A stretch of 13,241 nucleotides of DNA from the NCBI GenBank assembly GCA_018712905.1, contig DVGD01000043.1, positions 1 through 13,241 on the forward strand, written 5' to 3'. Of the stretch, positions 1-7,940 are shown piece after piece. This DNA comes from Candidatus Avoscillospira stercoripullorum (GTDB lineage: Bacteria; Bacillota; Clostridia; Oscillospirales; Oscillospiraceae). The notes beneath the pieces are model-generated. The model was not told where the DNA came from. It was given only the letters and a program-made list of their open reading frames with translations, and did not search any database. The stretch's first letter is position 1, and each line of letters opens with the position of its first letter. The position numbers were made by a program, and so were the translations under genes.

Positions 1-7
1 TTGTTCC

Positions 8-400
8 ATGCAAGAAGTATATGAATTTCTGAAAGCCTGCGGCACCTACTACCTGGCCACTCTGGACGGCTCGCAGCCTCGGGTGCGCCCCTTCGGCACC
101 GTGGATCTCTATGACGGCAAGCTCACCATCCAGACCGGCCGGAGCAAGGACGTCTCCCGGCAGATGCTGGCCAATCCCCAGGTGGAGATCTGCGCCTTCA
201 ACGGCCAGCGCTGGCTGCGTGTGGCCGCCAAGGCCGTGGAGGTGCCAGAGCTGGCTGCCCAGGAGCACATGCTCGACGCCTACCCCAGCCTCCGCGCCAT
301 GTATGCCCCCGGCGACGGCAACACCCAGATCTTCGCTCTGACCGAGGCCACCGCCACCTTCTCCTCTTTTACCGAGCCCAGCCGCACCGTCACGTTCTAA
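8..400 (+). CDS. Pyridoxamine 5'-phosphate oxidase-like small flavoprotein
   Basis: The 130-residue product matches the split-barrel FMN-binding fold of the PNPOx-like superfamily. It opens with an N-terminal helix (EVYEFLKACG), then the typical YYLATLDGSQPRVRPFG strand pair (about residues 14-30), and later an AFNGQRWLRV strand (about 63-72). Small single-domain members of this family usually bind FMN or a related cofactor and act as reductases or stress proteins; the substrate here is unknown. The length fits single-domain members. The ATG at position 8 gives a natural N-terminus, but the frame stays open to the left edge and the region for a ribosome binding site lies outside the window, so an upstream start cannot be excluded. 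It points toward the minus-strand operon and is separated from it by a hairpin, so it is probably not functionally linked. Confidence 0.85.
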   Translation: MQEVYEFLKACGTYYLATLDGSQPRVRPFGTVDLYDGKLTIQTGRSKDVSRQMLANPQVEICAFNGQRWLRVAAKAVEVPELAAQEHMLDAYPSLRAMYAPGDGNTQIFALTEATATFSSFTEPSRTVTF

Positions 401-429
401 GCGGCGCCGCTGCGGATCAATCGCAGCCA

Positions 430-477
430 AGAAATCCCCTATCCTGTATTGGAAACAACACAGGATAGGGGATTTCT
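430..477. terminator. Strong inverted repeat, probable (bidirectional) terminator
   Basis: Two perfect 18-base arms (430-447 and 460-477) surround a 12-base loop. The stem has a G+C core (CCCCTATCCTG) flanked by AAA on the left and TTT on the right. It lies 30 bases after the stop of the PNPOx-like gene and downstream of the end of the minus-strand operon, so it could end transcription from both sides. There is no long U tract outside the stem on either strand; the only T-rich stretch (TTTCT) is its distal end. Terminator function is therefore likely but not certain. Confidence 0.75.
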
Positions 478-669
478 CATGAAACAGCCTACAGCAAAAT
501 GGGAGTTGTCCTTGCGCAGCTTCACCAGCGCTATGGTGTCTTCCTTCGGGACATCAGACCCGAGAACACCATGCTTAGCCAGCGAGGTGAAAGAAAGCTG
601 TTGGAGTTCATCTCCCGGGAGACTTATCCCGACGTCTACGCGCTTCCAGCACCTTCTACCTTATGGTGA
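469..669 (+). pseudogene. Possible gene relic with a protein-kinase-like catalytic loop
   Basis: A short open frame ends with TGA at 667-669; the first in-frame ATG is at 499, giving 56 residues. It reads VVLAQLHQRYGVFLRDIRPE and then NTMLSQRGERKLLEFISRET. This resembles the catalytic-loop region of Ser/Thr protein kinases (LHxxGxxHRDIKPENxLL...G.xKLxDFGxxR), but the loop His is replaced by Leu and DFG by EFI. There is no good ribosome binding site, no N-lobe and no C-lobe, and the frame stops soon after. Third codon positions are moderately GC-rich, which suggests former coding. A different 84-codon frame overlaps it at 449-703 and looks less gene-like. It could be a decayed fragment, an unrecognised small protein or chance similarity. 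Confidence 0.3.
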
Positions 670-705
670 CCGGCTGTTGACCCTCTTATCACGTCCCGTA
701 TGAGA

Positions 706-1857
706 TTATCGCTCAAACAGCGCCGCAGCCTTCTGCATTCGTTCCACAATGGACACGGAGAACGGGCATTGCGTCTCGCAGATCCCACAGGCGATGCAGT
801 CTCCGGCCTTTTGTTCCAGAGAATCATAGTGTCCTTGCAGCGTGGGGCTCACGCCATCCAAGAGCGCCATATCCAGGTATTTTTGCACCTGGGCGATATT
901 GATATGCTGGGGGCAGGGCAGGCAGTGATTGCAATACATACATCTACCGTCCATGGAGAATTTCGGCGCCTGGGAAAAGAGGAAGGAATAGTCCAGCTCT
1001 TCTTCCGACATGGTTTCATAGCGCAGGCAGTCGGCCACCTGCTCCACCGTCTCCATGCCCACCAGCACGCTGGCTACACCAGGGCGCGTGAGCGCATAGT
1101 GCATACACTGCTGCACAGTCATGGCCTGGCCAAAGGGTGATGTCTCCGCATGAAGCAGCGCCCCTGCAGCCAGGGACTTCATCACCGTAATTCCAACCCC
1201 CCGCTCCTCACAGCAGCGGTACAGAGCTTCCCGCACGCGGTTGATCCCGTTCAGTCGTTCCATATGGTCAAAGAGTGTTTTGTCCACCGTTCTCGGGCGT
1301 TCGGCATCCTCGTGCAGCACATCATAGGCGGGGTTAATGCTGAAAAGCAGCACGTCTACCAGTCCCGTTTGTACGGCGCGCAGCGCCGTCACCGGGTTGT
1401 GGCAGCTGACGCCGATGGCACGGATAACGCCGCTTTGGCGCAGCCGCTGTACGTATTCCATCACAGGCCCTTGAAAGAGCGCTTCGTACTCCGCCGGGTT
1501 GTCAATCATGTGGATCATACCGATGTCGATATAGTCCGTCTGCATTCTGCGCAGCAGATCCTCAAAATGTTGCTGCACCAGCTGGACATCCATGGTTCTT
1601 CCATACTGCCCATTCTCCCAGACGGAACGGAAGTGCCCCTGGATATACATTTTGTCCCGGCGCCCCTGCAAGGCACGCCCCAAGTTGGTGCGGACGTTGG
1701 GCTCGGACATAAAGCAGTCTAATATATTGACACCGCCTTCCATGGCAGCATGAACCACAGCGCACACCTGCTCTGCCGACTTTCCCTCCAGGTATTCGCC
1801 GCCCAGTCCCACCTCAGAGACGGAAAAACCCGTTCGTCCCAGCGTTCTATAGTGCAT
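706..1857 (-). CDS. Aldo/keto reductase with C-terminal 4Fe-4S ferredoxin domain
   Basis: The 383-residue protein has an N-terminal AKR TIM barrel (RTLGRTGFSVSEVGLGG at the start, residues 1-300 or so) followed by a ferredoxin-like tail. The tail has eight cysteines in two clusters: C306, C309, C312, C315-Pro and C354, C357, C360, C364-Pro, enough for two [4Fe-4S] clusters. Of the usual AKR catalytic tetrad, Asp47 (LDCF) and His116 (MIHMID) are visible. The Tyr of the DTAxxYG motif has no counterpart, and the Lys position reads IQGH, apparently His75. This fits the Fe-S AKR subfamily common in anaerobes, whose reactions are mostly unassigned. The start has a GAGGAGG ribosome binding site about 8 bases upstream, and the gene lies 15 bases after the BtpA-like gene. 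As the last gene of the operon it probably handles electrons for a carbonyl or alcohol intermediate (inference). Confidence 0.9.
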   Translation of the reverse strand: MHYRTLGRTGFSVSEVGLGGEYLEGKSAEQVCAVVHAAMEGGVNILDCFMSEPNVRTNLGRALQGRRDKMYIQGHFRSVWENGQYGRTMDVQLVQQHFEDLLRRMQTDYIDIGMIHMIDNPAEYEALFQGPVMEYVQRLRQSGVIRAIGVSCHNPVTALRAVQTGLVDVLLFSINPAYDVLHEDAERPRTVDKTLFDHMERLNGINRVREALYRCCEERGVGITVMKSLAAGALLHAETSPFGQAMTVQQCMHYALTRPGVASVLVGMETVEQVADCLRYETMSEEELDYSFLFSQAPKFSMDGRCMYCNHCLPCPQHINIAQVQKYLDMALLDGVSPTLQGHYDSLEQKAGDCIACGICETQCPFSVSIVERMQKAAALFER

Positions 1858-1872
1858 CTTCTGGCCTCCTCT

Positions 1873-2667
1873 TTATTTGCCCCTGGCAGCCGCTACAATG
1901 GCCTTTGCCCGGCACGGGTCAATGGGCTGCGTCATCTTGCCATCCTTGCGCAGTGCCGTGCCGATAATCAGGATATCCGCCCATTTTATCTGCTGGGCAA
2001 TGTTATCCACTGTGACACCGCTGCCCACCGCCACTGGAGTGGAGATGCTGCCTTTCACCTTCTGGAGATCCTCCATGGATGTCTCCACGCCAGAAGCACT
2101 TCCCGTGACAATGACTGCATCCGCGCCCTGCCTTTCCGCCCAGCGGGCAGACTGCGTGATGGAAATGCTGGAATTGACCATATAGTAATACTTCACCTGA
2201 ATATCCGCCAAAATTTGAATATGCTCTCCGCCAATCTTCCTGCGGTATTCCAGCACCTGCGGGCTGCAGGGGGGAATAATCCCATTATAATTCATAACGG
2301 TATCCACGAAAATAGGGGCGCGGAAAAATTCTCCGCCAGCTACTTGGCAAATGGATAAGGCTTCCTCGTAATTGAGGCCGCCGCAGCATAGCCCCATGGG
2401 AATGGATACAGCACTGCGCACCGCCTGCGCCACCATGCTCATGCCGGCATACTGAATCTTGCTCATGCGAGGCGCCGTCCCCAGATCTTCATTTTCCACC
2501 ATCACCGCGTCAAAGCCGCACGCCTGCAGCAGCTTTGCGTCGCTGACAGCTCTGGCAATCACCTGCCCGATGGTCGTCTCGGCGCCGTAAGTACCCGGGA
2601 GTGGCAGACAGTGAACCATTCCGATGAGAATCTTGTGTCCTTGCTTTTTTTCATGCATCAAATTCAT
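1873..2667 (-). CDS. BtpA/SgcQ-family TIM-barrel protein
   Basis: The 264-residue product carries family landmarks: ILIGMVHCLPLPG near the N-terminus (about residues 13-25), DAVMVENEDLGTAP, an ILADIQVKYYY strand, VIVTGSASG, and PVAVGSGVT then IIGTALRKDGK near the C-terminus. The family is named for BtpA, linked to photosystem I in cyanobacteria, but members such as E. coli SgcQ occur in sugar operons of non-photosynthetic bacteria, and their reaction is unknown. The fold resembles phosphate-binding TIM barrels, so an aldolase-, lyase- or isomerase-type role on a phosphorylated compound is plausible but unproven. The frame is open for 45 codons upstream; I chose the ATG at 2667 because it begins the conserved region and has a GGGAG site about 10 bases before it. 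This start overlaps the end of the kinase gene by 17 bases, which suggests translational coupling. Confidence 0.88.
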   Translation of the reverse strand: MNLMHEKKQGHKILIGMVHCLPLPGTYGAETTIGQVIARAVSDAKLLQACGFDAVMVENEDLGTAPRMSKIQYAGMSMVAQAVRSAVSIPMGLCCGGLNYEEALSICQVAGGEFFRAPIFVDTVMNYNGIIPPCSPQVLEYRRKIGGEHIQILADIQVKYYYMVNSSISITQSARWAERQGADAVIVTGSASGVETSMEDLQKVKGSISTPVAVGSGVTVDNIAQQIKWADILIIGTALRKDGKMTQPIDPCRAKAIVAAARGK

Positions 2668-3643
2668 GTTCTTTTCTCTCCCACTCAATGCTGGCGGCAA
2701 ATCGCTCCAGCAGTTGTTCTTCAGTTGGCAAGTTGCTGACGCTGCCCTCCATCTCCAGGATAAACGAGGAAAGGCTGCCTCCCAGGCGGGCACAGTCGGC
2801 AATGCTTCTGCCGCGGATCAGGCCATGGAGGAATCCACAGAGATACCCATCGCCGGCTCCCACCGTCTCAATGGTCTTGGTCTGCGCCGGTACCGCCTTC
2901 GCCTGGGTGACGATTACCCCTTCCTGGGTTCTCTCGTAAACCCGGCTTCCCGCAGCACCCAGTGTCTCCACCAGGTAGCGCGTCTTCCCATTGCGGAACA
3001 GATCTGAGATCTCCGACAATCCATATTCCTCCACAATGTACTGCATCTCATCTGCGTTGGCAAAGACGATATAGGCATGCTCCAATGCCTCCCACAACAG
3101 TGCCGGCGGATAAGCATTACAGTCAATGCACATGGACAGCGCGAGAGGCGTTCCGCTCTCAACTATGGCGCGGATGGCCGGTTCGGTGTTGGCCGCCAAG
3201 GGCGCGGTGAGAATGGCCATTTTGCTCTGATGAAAGAAATGGGGCAGCATCTCCTGGCGTCCATAGTAGTCACAGCAGGGCAGGCGCTGGGCATAACCGG
3301 TTATGAGCGTCATATGGTTCTTATGCTTGTCCTGAATAATCAGCGTGGTTCCCAGAGCGCCCTCCGGCGGATCTTTGATGCCATCGGAGGGCATCCCTGT
3401 CTCCTCAATATAGCGATGAAGGTTCGGCCGCAGCCGTGCATCGCAGTAGGTCAGCACGGGATAGACGCTGTTTCCCAGTTTGTGAAGTCCCGCGACGATA
3501 TTGAACCCTTTGCCGCCATTGGTAAAATGCATGAAGTTCTCGTCATAGACTGCTGTGGACTTCCCCGCCTGGGGCATTTCATCCACATGCAGCACCGAGA
3601 CGGTCGCGGCGGTACCCACCACCGTAAAATCATATTGTTTCAT
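2651..3643 (-). CDS. PfkB-family carbohydrate/nucleoside kinase
   Basis: The 330-residue protein shows both PfkB signatures. One is an N-terminal glycine-rich NGGKGFNIVAGLHKLG (about residues 42-57) that contacts the sugar. The other is a C-terminal ETVGAGDGYLCGFL, where GAGD at 262-265 supplies the anion hole and catalytic base Asp265. Family members phosphorylate sugars or nucleosides (ribokinase, adenosine kinase, pseudouridine kinase, 1-phosphofructokinase) with ATP in the cytoplasm. Substrate cannot be told from sequence, but the neighbouring BMP-type transporter makes a nucleoside-like substrate the first guess. An ATG exists four codons upstream (3655) without a ribosome binding site; the ATG at 3643 has GGGAGG a few bases before it and is preferred. 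The gene begins 27 bases after the cysteine hydrolase gene and its end overlaps the BtpA-like gene. Confidence 0.9.
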   Translation of the reverse strand: MKQYDFTVVGTAATVSVLHVDEMPQAGKSTAVYDENFMHFTNGGKGFNIVAGLHKLGNSVYPVLTYCDARLRPNLHRYIEETGMPSDGIKDPPEGALGTTLIIQDKHKNHMTLITGYAQRLPCCDYYGRQEMLPHFFHQSKMAILTAPLAANTEPAIRAIVESGTPLALSMCIDCNAYPPALLWEALEHAYIVFANADEMQYIVEEYGLSEISDLFRNGKTRYLVETLGAAGSRVYERTQEGVIVTQAKAVPAQTKTIETVGAGDGYLCGFLHGLIRGRSIADCARLGGSLSSFILEMEGSVSNLPTEEQLLERFAASIEWERKEHEFDA

Positions 3644-3670
3644 ACTTCCTCCCATCGGACGCTGCCGGAA

Positions 3671-4261
3671 TTAAAAGGTGCCGTCCTTGAGCCGCTGAAA
3701 CACTTCCTCCGAGGTCAGTGCCTTGGCGAAGTATTTTGTCATCTCCGCCAAGTGGAACTCGTTGATCTCCCTGGTGTTGGTGCCCAGCATATCCGACACC
3801 ATATACGTGCGGAAGTTATAAGCACAAGCGTCTGTTGCGGTGGCGCGGCAGCAGACATTGGTCTTCACCCCCACCACCAAGACGTTTTCCACGCCCCGTG
3901 CCCGGAGAATTTCATTCAGATCCGTGCCGAAGAAGGCGCTGGGGACGTGCTTGCGGAAGAGGATATCTGTGTCTGGATGGTAGGAGATCCGCTCGTCCAG
4001 CTCTGCGCCCTCGGTACCCTCCACCAAAGATGCCTTCTTCCCGTCGCGGAACATTCTGGTGAGCTCGGGGTTAACCTCCTTGGTATCCGGGTCGTGCGCC
4101 GTATAGACAATGACGATCAGGGCGCCCAGCTCCCGCATTTTATTGAGCTTTTCTGGAAAGGTCTCCATCATCACACCGGTGGTCTCGGGGTAATAAAATC
4201 GGCCGTTGGGTTTGGTGAAGTCCTTCTGCATATCGATAACCAGTACAGCAGTTTTTGGCAT
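3671..4261 (-). CDS. Isochorismatase-like cysteine hydrolase
   Basis: This 196-residue protein belongs to the isochorismatase/nicotinamidase-like hydrolases. The catalytic triad is readable: Asp10 in VLVIDMQKDF, Lys104 in FRKHVPSAFFGTDL, and Cys137 in GVKTNVCCRATATDA. A second cysteine follows directly (Cys138), a position often held by Val or Ile. Characterised relatives hydrolyse nicotinamide, N-carbamoyl compounds, ureidoacrylate or isochorismate, so amide hydrolysis is the likeliest chemistry; the substrate is unknown. The frame is open for 66 codons upstream, but the MPKTAVLVIDMQ start at 4261 matches the family and has AAAGGAA about 8 bases before it. It lies 14 bases after the second permease gene, so it is co-transcribed with the transporter and probably works on the imported compound or its breakdown product (inference). 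Confidence 0.92.
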   Translation of the reverse strand: MPKTAVLVIDMQKDFTKPNGRFYYPETTGVMMETFPEKLNKMRELGALIVIVYTAHDPDTKEVNPELTRMFRDGKKASLVEGTEGAELDERISYHPDTDILFRKHVPSAFFGTDLNEILRARGVENVLVVGVKTNVCCRATATDACAYNFRTYMVSDMLGTNTREINEFHLAEMTKYFAKALTSEEVFQRLKDGTF

Positions 4262-4275
4262 GGCGATTTCCTTTC

Positions 4276-5208
4276 TTATACCTCGCGGAAAATACGCAAG
4301 TGGTTTTTGCGGGCATTGGGCGCCTCCACGATGACCAGTACCACCAAAATGGTCACATAGGGCAGGATCCCCAGCAGCGAGGAGATGGCGGAGGGCACAA
4401 AGTTGTTGACCACTGTCTGCAGCGCCCGGACAAACCCAAACAAAAGCGCATACACGCATGCCTTTTCAGGATCCTTACGGCCGCAGTTGATGGCGCTCAA
4501 GCAGATGAAGCCGCGGTTGGCAGACATATTGATGGTGTACATGCCCAATTGCTCCACGCTGAGATTGAGGCCGGCCAGAGCGCAAGTCACCGCGGAAATC
4601 ACCAGGCAGATGAATTTAATCCGGTCGGTCTTGATGCCCACAGACTTGGCTGCACTGGCGTTCTCTCCCGTCACCCGGACGTAGGTGCCGAACTTCGTCC
4701 GGTACATGACCACGATCAGAATGGCAACCACAAAGAACGTGAGATAGGTGATCCGGGTCTGGCGGTTAAAAATATCGCTTAAAATGGGAATGTTCCGAAG
4801 AACCGGCACATCCACCCGCATGGTGGCTGGATCCACCACAGACGTGGCCACCAAATTGCTGCGAGAGCTATAAAATGCCTGGAGTATGCAAGGGGGGATG
4901 CACTGCGCCATCAGGTTGATGCCCGTGCCGACCACGCTGAGGTTGCCCTTGAGCTTGACGGTGAAGAGGTAAAAGAGGCTGTTGAGCGCAATCGCCAGTC
5001 CCAGGGCAGACACTACGCCAACCCAGACCTTTCCGCTGATAAATGCCATAATAATGCCGGCAAAGGCGGAAAACTCCGTGCAGCCCTCCATGGAGATGTT
5101 GAACACACCTGCTCTTGCGACAAACACACCGCCTATGGTGATGAGAAGATACGGTATGGATGCCTCAACGGTCATATTCAGCAGATTGAGGATCAGGCTC
5201 CAATTCAT
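4276..5208 (-). CDS. ABC transporter permease, YufQ/BPD_transp_2 type
   Basis: The 310-residue hydrophobic protein has multiple membrane segments and the conserved early stretch PYLLITIGGVFVARAGVFNISMEG (about residues 19-42), typical of the second permease of nucleoside-type ABC importers (YufQ/NupC-like relatives). It ends in a hydrophobic helix followed by a charged tail. It should pair with the upstream permease and the ATPase in the cytoplasmic membrane. The ATG at 5208 overlaps the stop of the upstream permease as ATGA (4-base overlap), a classic coupled arrangement that favours this start over one 18 codons upstream. The assignment to the nucleoside-like transporter group is by family; the ligand itself is not determined by the sequence. 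Confidence 0.93.
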   Translation of the reverse strand: MNWSLILNLLNMTVEASIPYLLITIGGVFVARAGVFNISMEGCTEFSAFAGIIMAFISGKVWVGVVSALGLAIALNSLFYLFTVKLKGNLSVVGTGINLMAQCIPPCILQAFYSSRSNLVATSVVDPATMRVDVPVLRNIPILSDIFNRQTRITYLTFFVVAILIVVMYRTKFGTYVRVTGENASAAKSVGIKTDRIKFICLVISAVTCALAGLNLSVEQLGMYTINMSANRGFICLSAINCGRKDPEKACVYALLFGFVRALQTVVNNFVPSAISSLLGILPYVTILVVLVIVEAPNARKNHLRIFREV

Positions 5209-6326
5209 GTTTTTGCCTCTCCTTTCTGCTCGTCGTCCTTGTGCAGCCGGCTTGCTACCCAAGCCTTCATGGCCGGCGCAAACTGGCTGGCCAGCCGCAC
5301 TGCCATAAACAGCACCAGGGTGCTCTTGATAATATTGATGAGATCCAGCGGAACCCCCAGGCCGGTCTGTGCGGCAATGGCGCCATAGCGCAAGGCGCCG
5401 AACACAACCGCATAGATCAGGATGCCCACAGGATGGTTGCCCGAGAGGATGCAGGCGTAAAAGCCGTCCCAGCCAATGCCGGGATTGGCGGAAAAGGTAG
5501 GCGTGAAGTTATAGTTGACGCCCATGATTTCCGTGGCGCCGGCAATTCCTGCCACTGCGCCGCCCAGTACAAAGATCAGAATAATCTTCCGGCTGACGCG
5601 CATGCCCACGGCATCGGAAAATTCCCACTGTTTGCCGATGCAGTCGATTTCGTATCCCAGCTTCGTCCGCTTTAAAATGAAATAAAGCGCCATCCAGATC
5701 AAAAGCGCGATAAAAATGGCCGTCGTGCAGCGATACTTGCTATTGAGCTGGGTGAGCCGGGCAGTCTCCAGAATGTACTCCGTATGGGGGTAGGCGTCGC
5801 CGGTTCCCAAATAACTGTTGGTTAGGAATGTGGCCACCTGAAGGGTGATGGAGTTGAGCATGACGGTGGTGACCACTTCGTTGATGCGCAGCTTTGCCTT
5901 CAGAATGCCGGGAATCAGTGCCAGGCAGCTGGCGCACAGCGCGGCAATGGCCAGGCAAACCACCAGATGAATGGGCTTGGGCAAGCCGGGAATGAGATAG
6001 CCTGCCAGGCCGGCGGTCAGTCCGCCCAGAATGACCTGACTTTCAATTCCCATATTGAAAATGCCTGCCCGCAGAGACAGCGCCGTGGCCATGCCGGTGA
6101 TGATAATTGGCGTGGCATAGCCCAAGGTGTTAAGCAGGCCGCCGGTGGACATAAAAGCGCGCTGGATGATGTAGCCATACAGGGTGAAGGGACTGGTGCC
6201 GCAGATCACAGAGAAGATACTGCCCACGATAAATGCGAACACCAGGGGGATCAGTACGTCTCCCACCAGGGTGAGAGCATGCCCCACCAAACCTGCTTTG
6301 GGTTTGATTTTCAGTCTTTTTTCCAT
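5205..6326 (-). CDS. ABC transporter permease, YufP/BPD_transp_2 type
   Basis: The 373-residue integral membrane protein has about nine hydrophobic segments. The family hallmark ITGMATALSLRAGIFNMGIESQ lies at about residues 76-97 and corresponds to the conserved TGLAVAFAFRAGLFNIG-type stretch of YufP/NupB-like permeases. A short basic cytoplasmic N-terminus (MEKRLKIKPK) precedes the first helix and a charged tail (HKDDEQKGEAK) ends it. It is longer than its partner permease, as usual for this pair. AAGGAG lies about 7 bases before the ATG, 13 bases after the ATPase stop. Together with the downstream permease it would form the heterodimeric channel of the importer. Confidence 0.93.
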   Translation of the reverse strand: MEKRLKIKPKAGLVGHALTLVGDVLIPLVFAFIVGSIFSVICGTSPFTLYGYIIQRAFMSTGGLLNTLGYATPIIITGMATALSLRAGIFNMGIESQVILGGLTAGLAGYLIPGLPKPIHLVVCLAIAALCASCLALIPGILKAKLRINEVVTTVMLNSITLQVATFLTNSYLGTGDAYPHTEYILETARLTQLNSKYRCTTAIFIALLIWMALYFILKRTKLGYEIDCIGKQWEFSDAVGMRVSRKIILIFVLGGAVAGIAGATEIMGVNYNFTPTFSANPGIGWDGFYACILSGNHPVGILIYAVVFGALRYGAIAAQTGLGVPLDLINIIKSTLVLFMAVRLASQFAPAMKAWVASRLHKDDEQKGEAKT

Positions 6327-6339
6327 AAGGCGCTCCTTC

Positions 6340-7911
6340 TCAATCTTGGCTTACTGCTTCTCGATCCATGCGCTTGACGCCGGACATATAAAGACCCAGT
6401 TCGTTAAAGCTGACCGCATCGCTCTGAAATGCCCCCACGATTTGCCCATGGTACATGACCAGCACACGATCCGACAGTCCCACCACCTCCGAGAGCTCCG
6501 AAGAAATCACCAATACCGCGGCACCCTCGTCTCGCATTTTCAAAATCTGATTGTGGATAAACTCGATGGCGCCGATGTCCACGCCACGGGTGGGCTGGCT
6601 GACCAGCAGCACCTTGGGTTTGCGGCTGAATTCCCGGGCGATGATGACCTTTTGGGCGTTGCCGCCGGAAAGGGATCCCACCGGAGGATCCTTAGACCCC
6701 AGGCGAATGTCATAGGCACTGACCAGTGCATCCATATTTTCCGCAATCTTCTGATGCTGCATGATGCCGGCAACGCAGTAAGGGCGCTGGTTATGGTATC
6801 CCGCAATGAGATTGCGCGACACCGGTATCCCAAGGCACAGTCCCTGACGATAGCGATCCTCCGGTACAATGCCCAGAGCGTGCCTGCGCAGCTCGTCCGG
6901 CCACATGCCCGTTACATCCAGCCCGCCAATTTCCACACAGCCCTCCGTCAATTCCAAGGTGCCGGTCAGCGCCTGCATGAGCTCCGTCTGGCCGTTTCCC
7001 TCCACGCCGGCAATGCCGATCACCTCATTTTCGTGAATTGAGAAGGAGACGTCATCCAACAGCTTTTTCCCCTCAGAGTCCACTGCGGAGATATGGCTCA
7101 CCCGGTAGGCAATCTTTTCGCTGCGCGGCTTGCCGCTCTTTTTAACGCGCAGCAGTACGCTGCGCCCCACCATCATCTCTGCCAGGTCTTCGTCTGTGGT
7201 CTGGTCGTCGTTGGGCACGGTTCCGATAACCCGGCCGCCGCGGATCACTGTGATGTTGTCGGCGCACATCTTCACCTCATTGAGCTTGTGGGTGATGATG
7301 ATAATGGTTTTTCCGGCCTTTTTGAGGTCGATGAGGCGCCGGATGAGATCCTCCACCTCCTGGGGAATCAGCACTGCGGTTGGCTCGTCCAGAATCAGAA
7401 TGTCCACATCCCGGTAGAGCATTTTTAAAATCTCCACCCGCTGCTTGGCGCCCACAGAAATATCGGATACTTTGGCCTCGATATCCAGATTGAAGTTAAA
7501 CTTATCGACCAGTGCCTGAATTTCTGCTTTTTCTCGCTTTCTATCAATCAATACGCCATGGATCACGCGATTGCCCAATTTGTATTCCTTGACGTGCTCC
7601 GTCCCGAGCACGATATTTTCGTAAATCGTAAGCGACGGGGACAGCTTGAAATGCTGGTGCACCATGCCAATACCCAGGGAAATGGCGTCTCTGGGCGATT
7701 TGATTTGCACCGGCTTACCCCGGCAGAGAATTGTACCACTGGTCGGTTCCAGAATCCCGTAGAGCATGTTCATCAACGTGGACTTTCCCGCGCCGTTTTC
7801 TCCGATGATCGCCCGAATCTCGCCCTCTGCAATCTTCAGATCGATGTCATGGTTGGCGGTGAATGTCCCAAATTTCTTGGTGAGTTTTCTCGTTTCAATA
7901 ATACAATCCAT
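6340..7911 (-). CDS. ABC transporter ATPase, double-domain nucleoside-importer type (YufO-like)
   Basis: The 523-residue protein contains two ABC domains in tandem. The first has Walker A GENGAGKST (37-45), Q-loop Gln86, signature ISVGAKQ (151-157), Walker B ILILDE (171-176) and switch His208. The second has a degenerate Walker A GVEGNGQTE (302-310), an intact signature LSGGNAQ (414-420) and a Walker B reading VLLVSQ (434-439) in which the Asp-Glu pair is lost. This asymmetry is normal for the family (YufO and related sugar or nucleoside ATPases) and not a defect. It energises import by the two permeases encoded just after it. The ribosome binding site is poor (GGGG about 9 bases upstream), in contrast to the very strong one of the lipoprotein gene. 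That fits lower expression of the ATPase than of the binding protein. Confidence 0.95.
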   Translation of the reverse strand: MDCIIETRKLTKKFGTFTANHDIDLKIAEGEIRAIIGENGAGKSTLMNMLYGILEPTSGTILCRGKPVQIKSPRDAISLGIGMVHQHFKLSPSLTIYENIVLGTEHVKEYKLGNRVIHGVLIDRKREKAEIQALVDKFNFNLDIEAKVSDISVGAKQRVEILKMLYRDVDILILDEPTAVLIPQEVEDLIRRLIDLKKAGKTIIIITHKLNEVKMCADNITVIRGGRVIGTVPNDDQTTDEDLAEMMVGRSVLLRVKKSGKPRSEKIAYRVSHISAVDSEGKKLLDDVSFSIHENEVIGIAGVEGNGQTELMQALTGTLELTEGCVEIGGLDVTGMWPDELRRHALGIVPEDRYRQGLCLGIPVSRNLIAGYHNQRPYCVAGIMQHQKIAENMDALVSAYDIRLGSKDPPVGSLSGGNAQKVIIAREFSRKPKVLLVSQPTRGVDIGAIEFIHNQILKMRDEGAAVLVISSELSEVVGLSDRVLVMYHGQIVGAFQSDAVSFNELGLYMSGVKRMDREAVSQD

Positions 7912-7940
7912 CGTTTCTGCCCCAAATATCTGAAATGTAT

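Noticed and set aside
611..622. Palindrome TCTCCCGGGAGA as a terminator for the operon
   Set aside because: It has no loop, a short stem and no T tract; the 430-477 hairpin is far stronger.
3077..4360. A 427-codon plus-strand open frame opposite the kinase and hydrolase genes
   Set aside because: It is antisense to two genes with clear family motifs. Histidine- and arginine-rich composition is typical of the complement of GC-rich coding DNA.
6340..7911. Loss of Walker A and Walker B residues in the second ATPase domain as a defect
   Set aside because: This asymmetry is normal in the YufO-like and sugar-type double ATPases; the first domain is intact.
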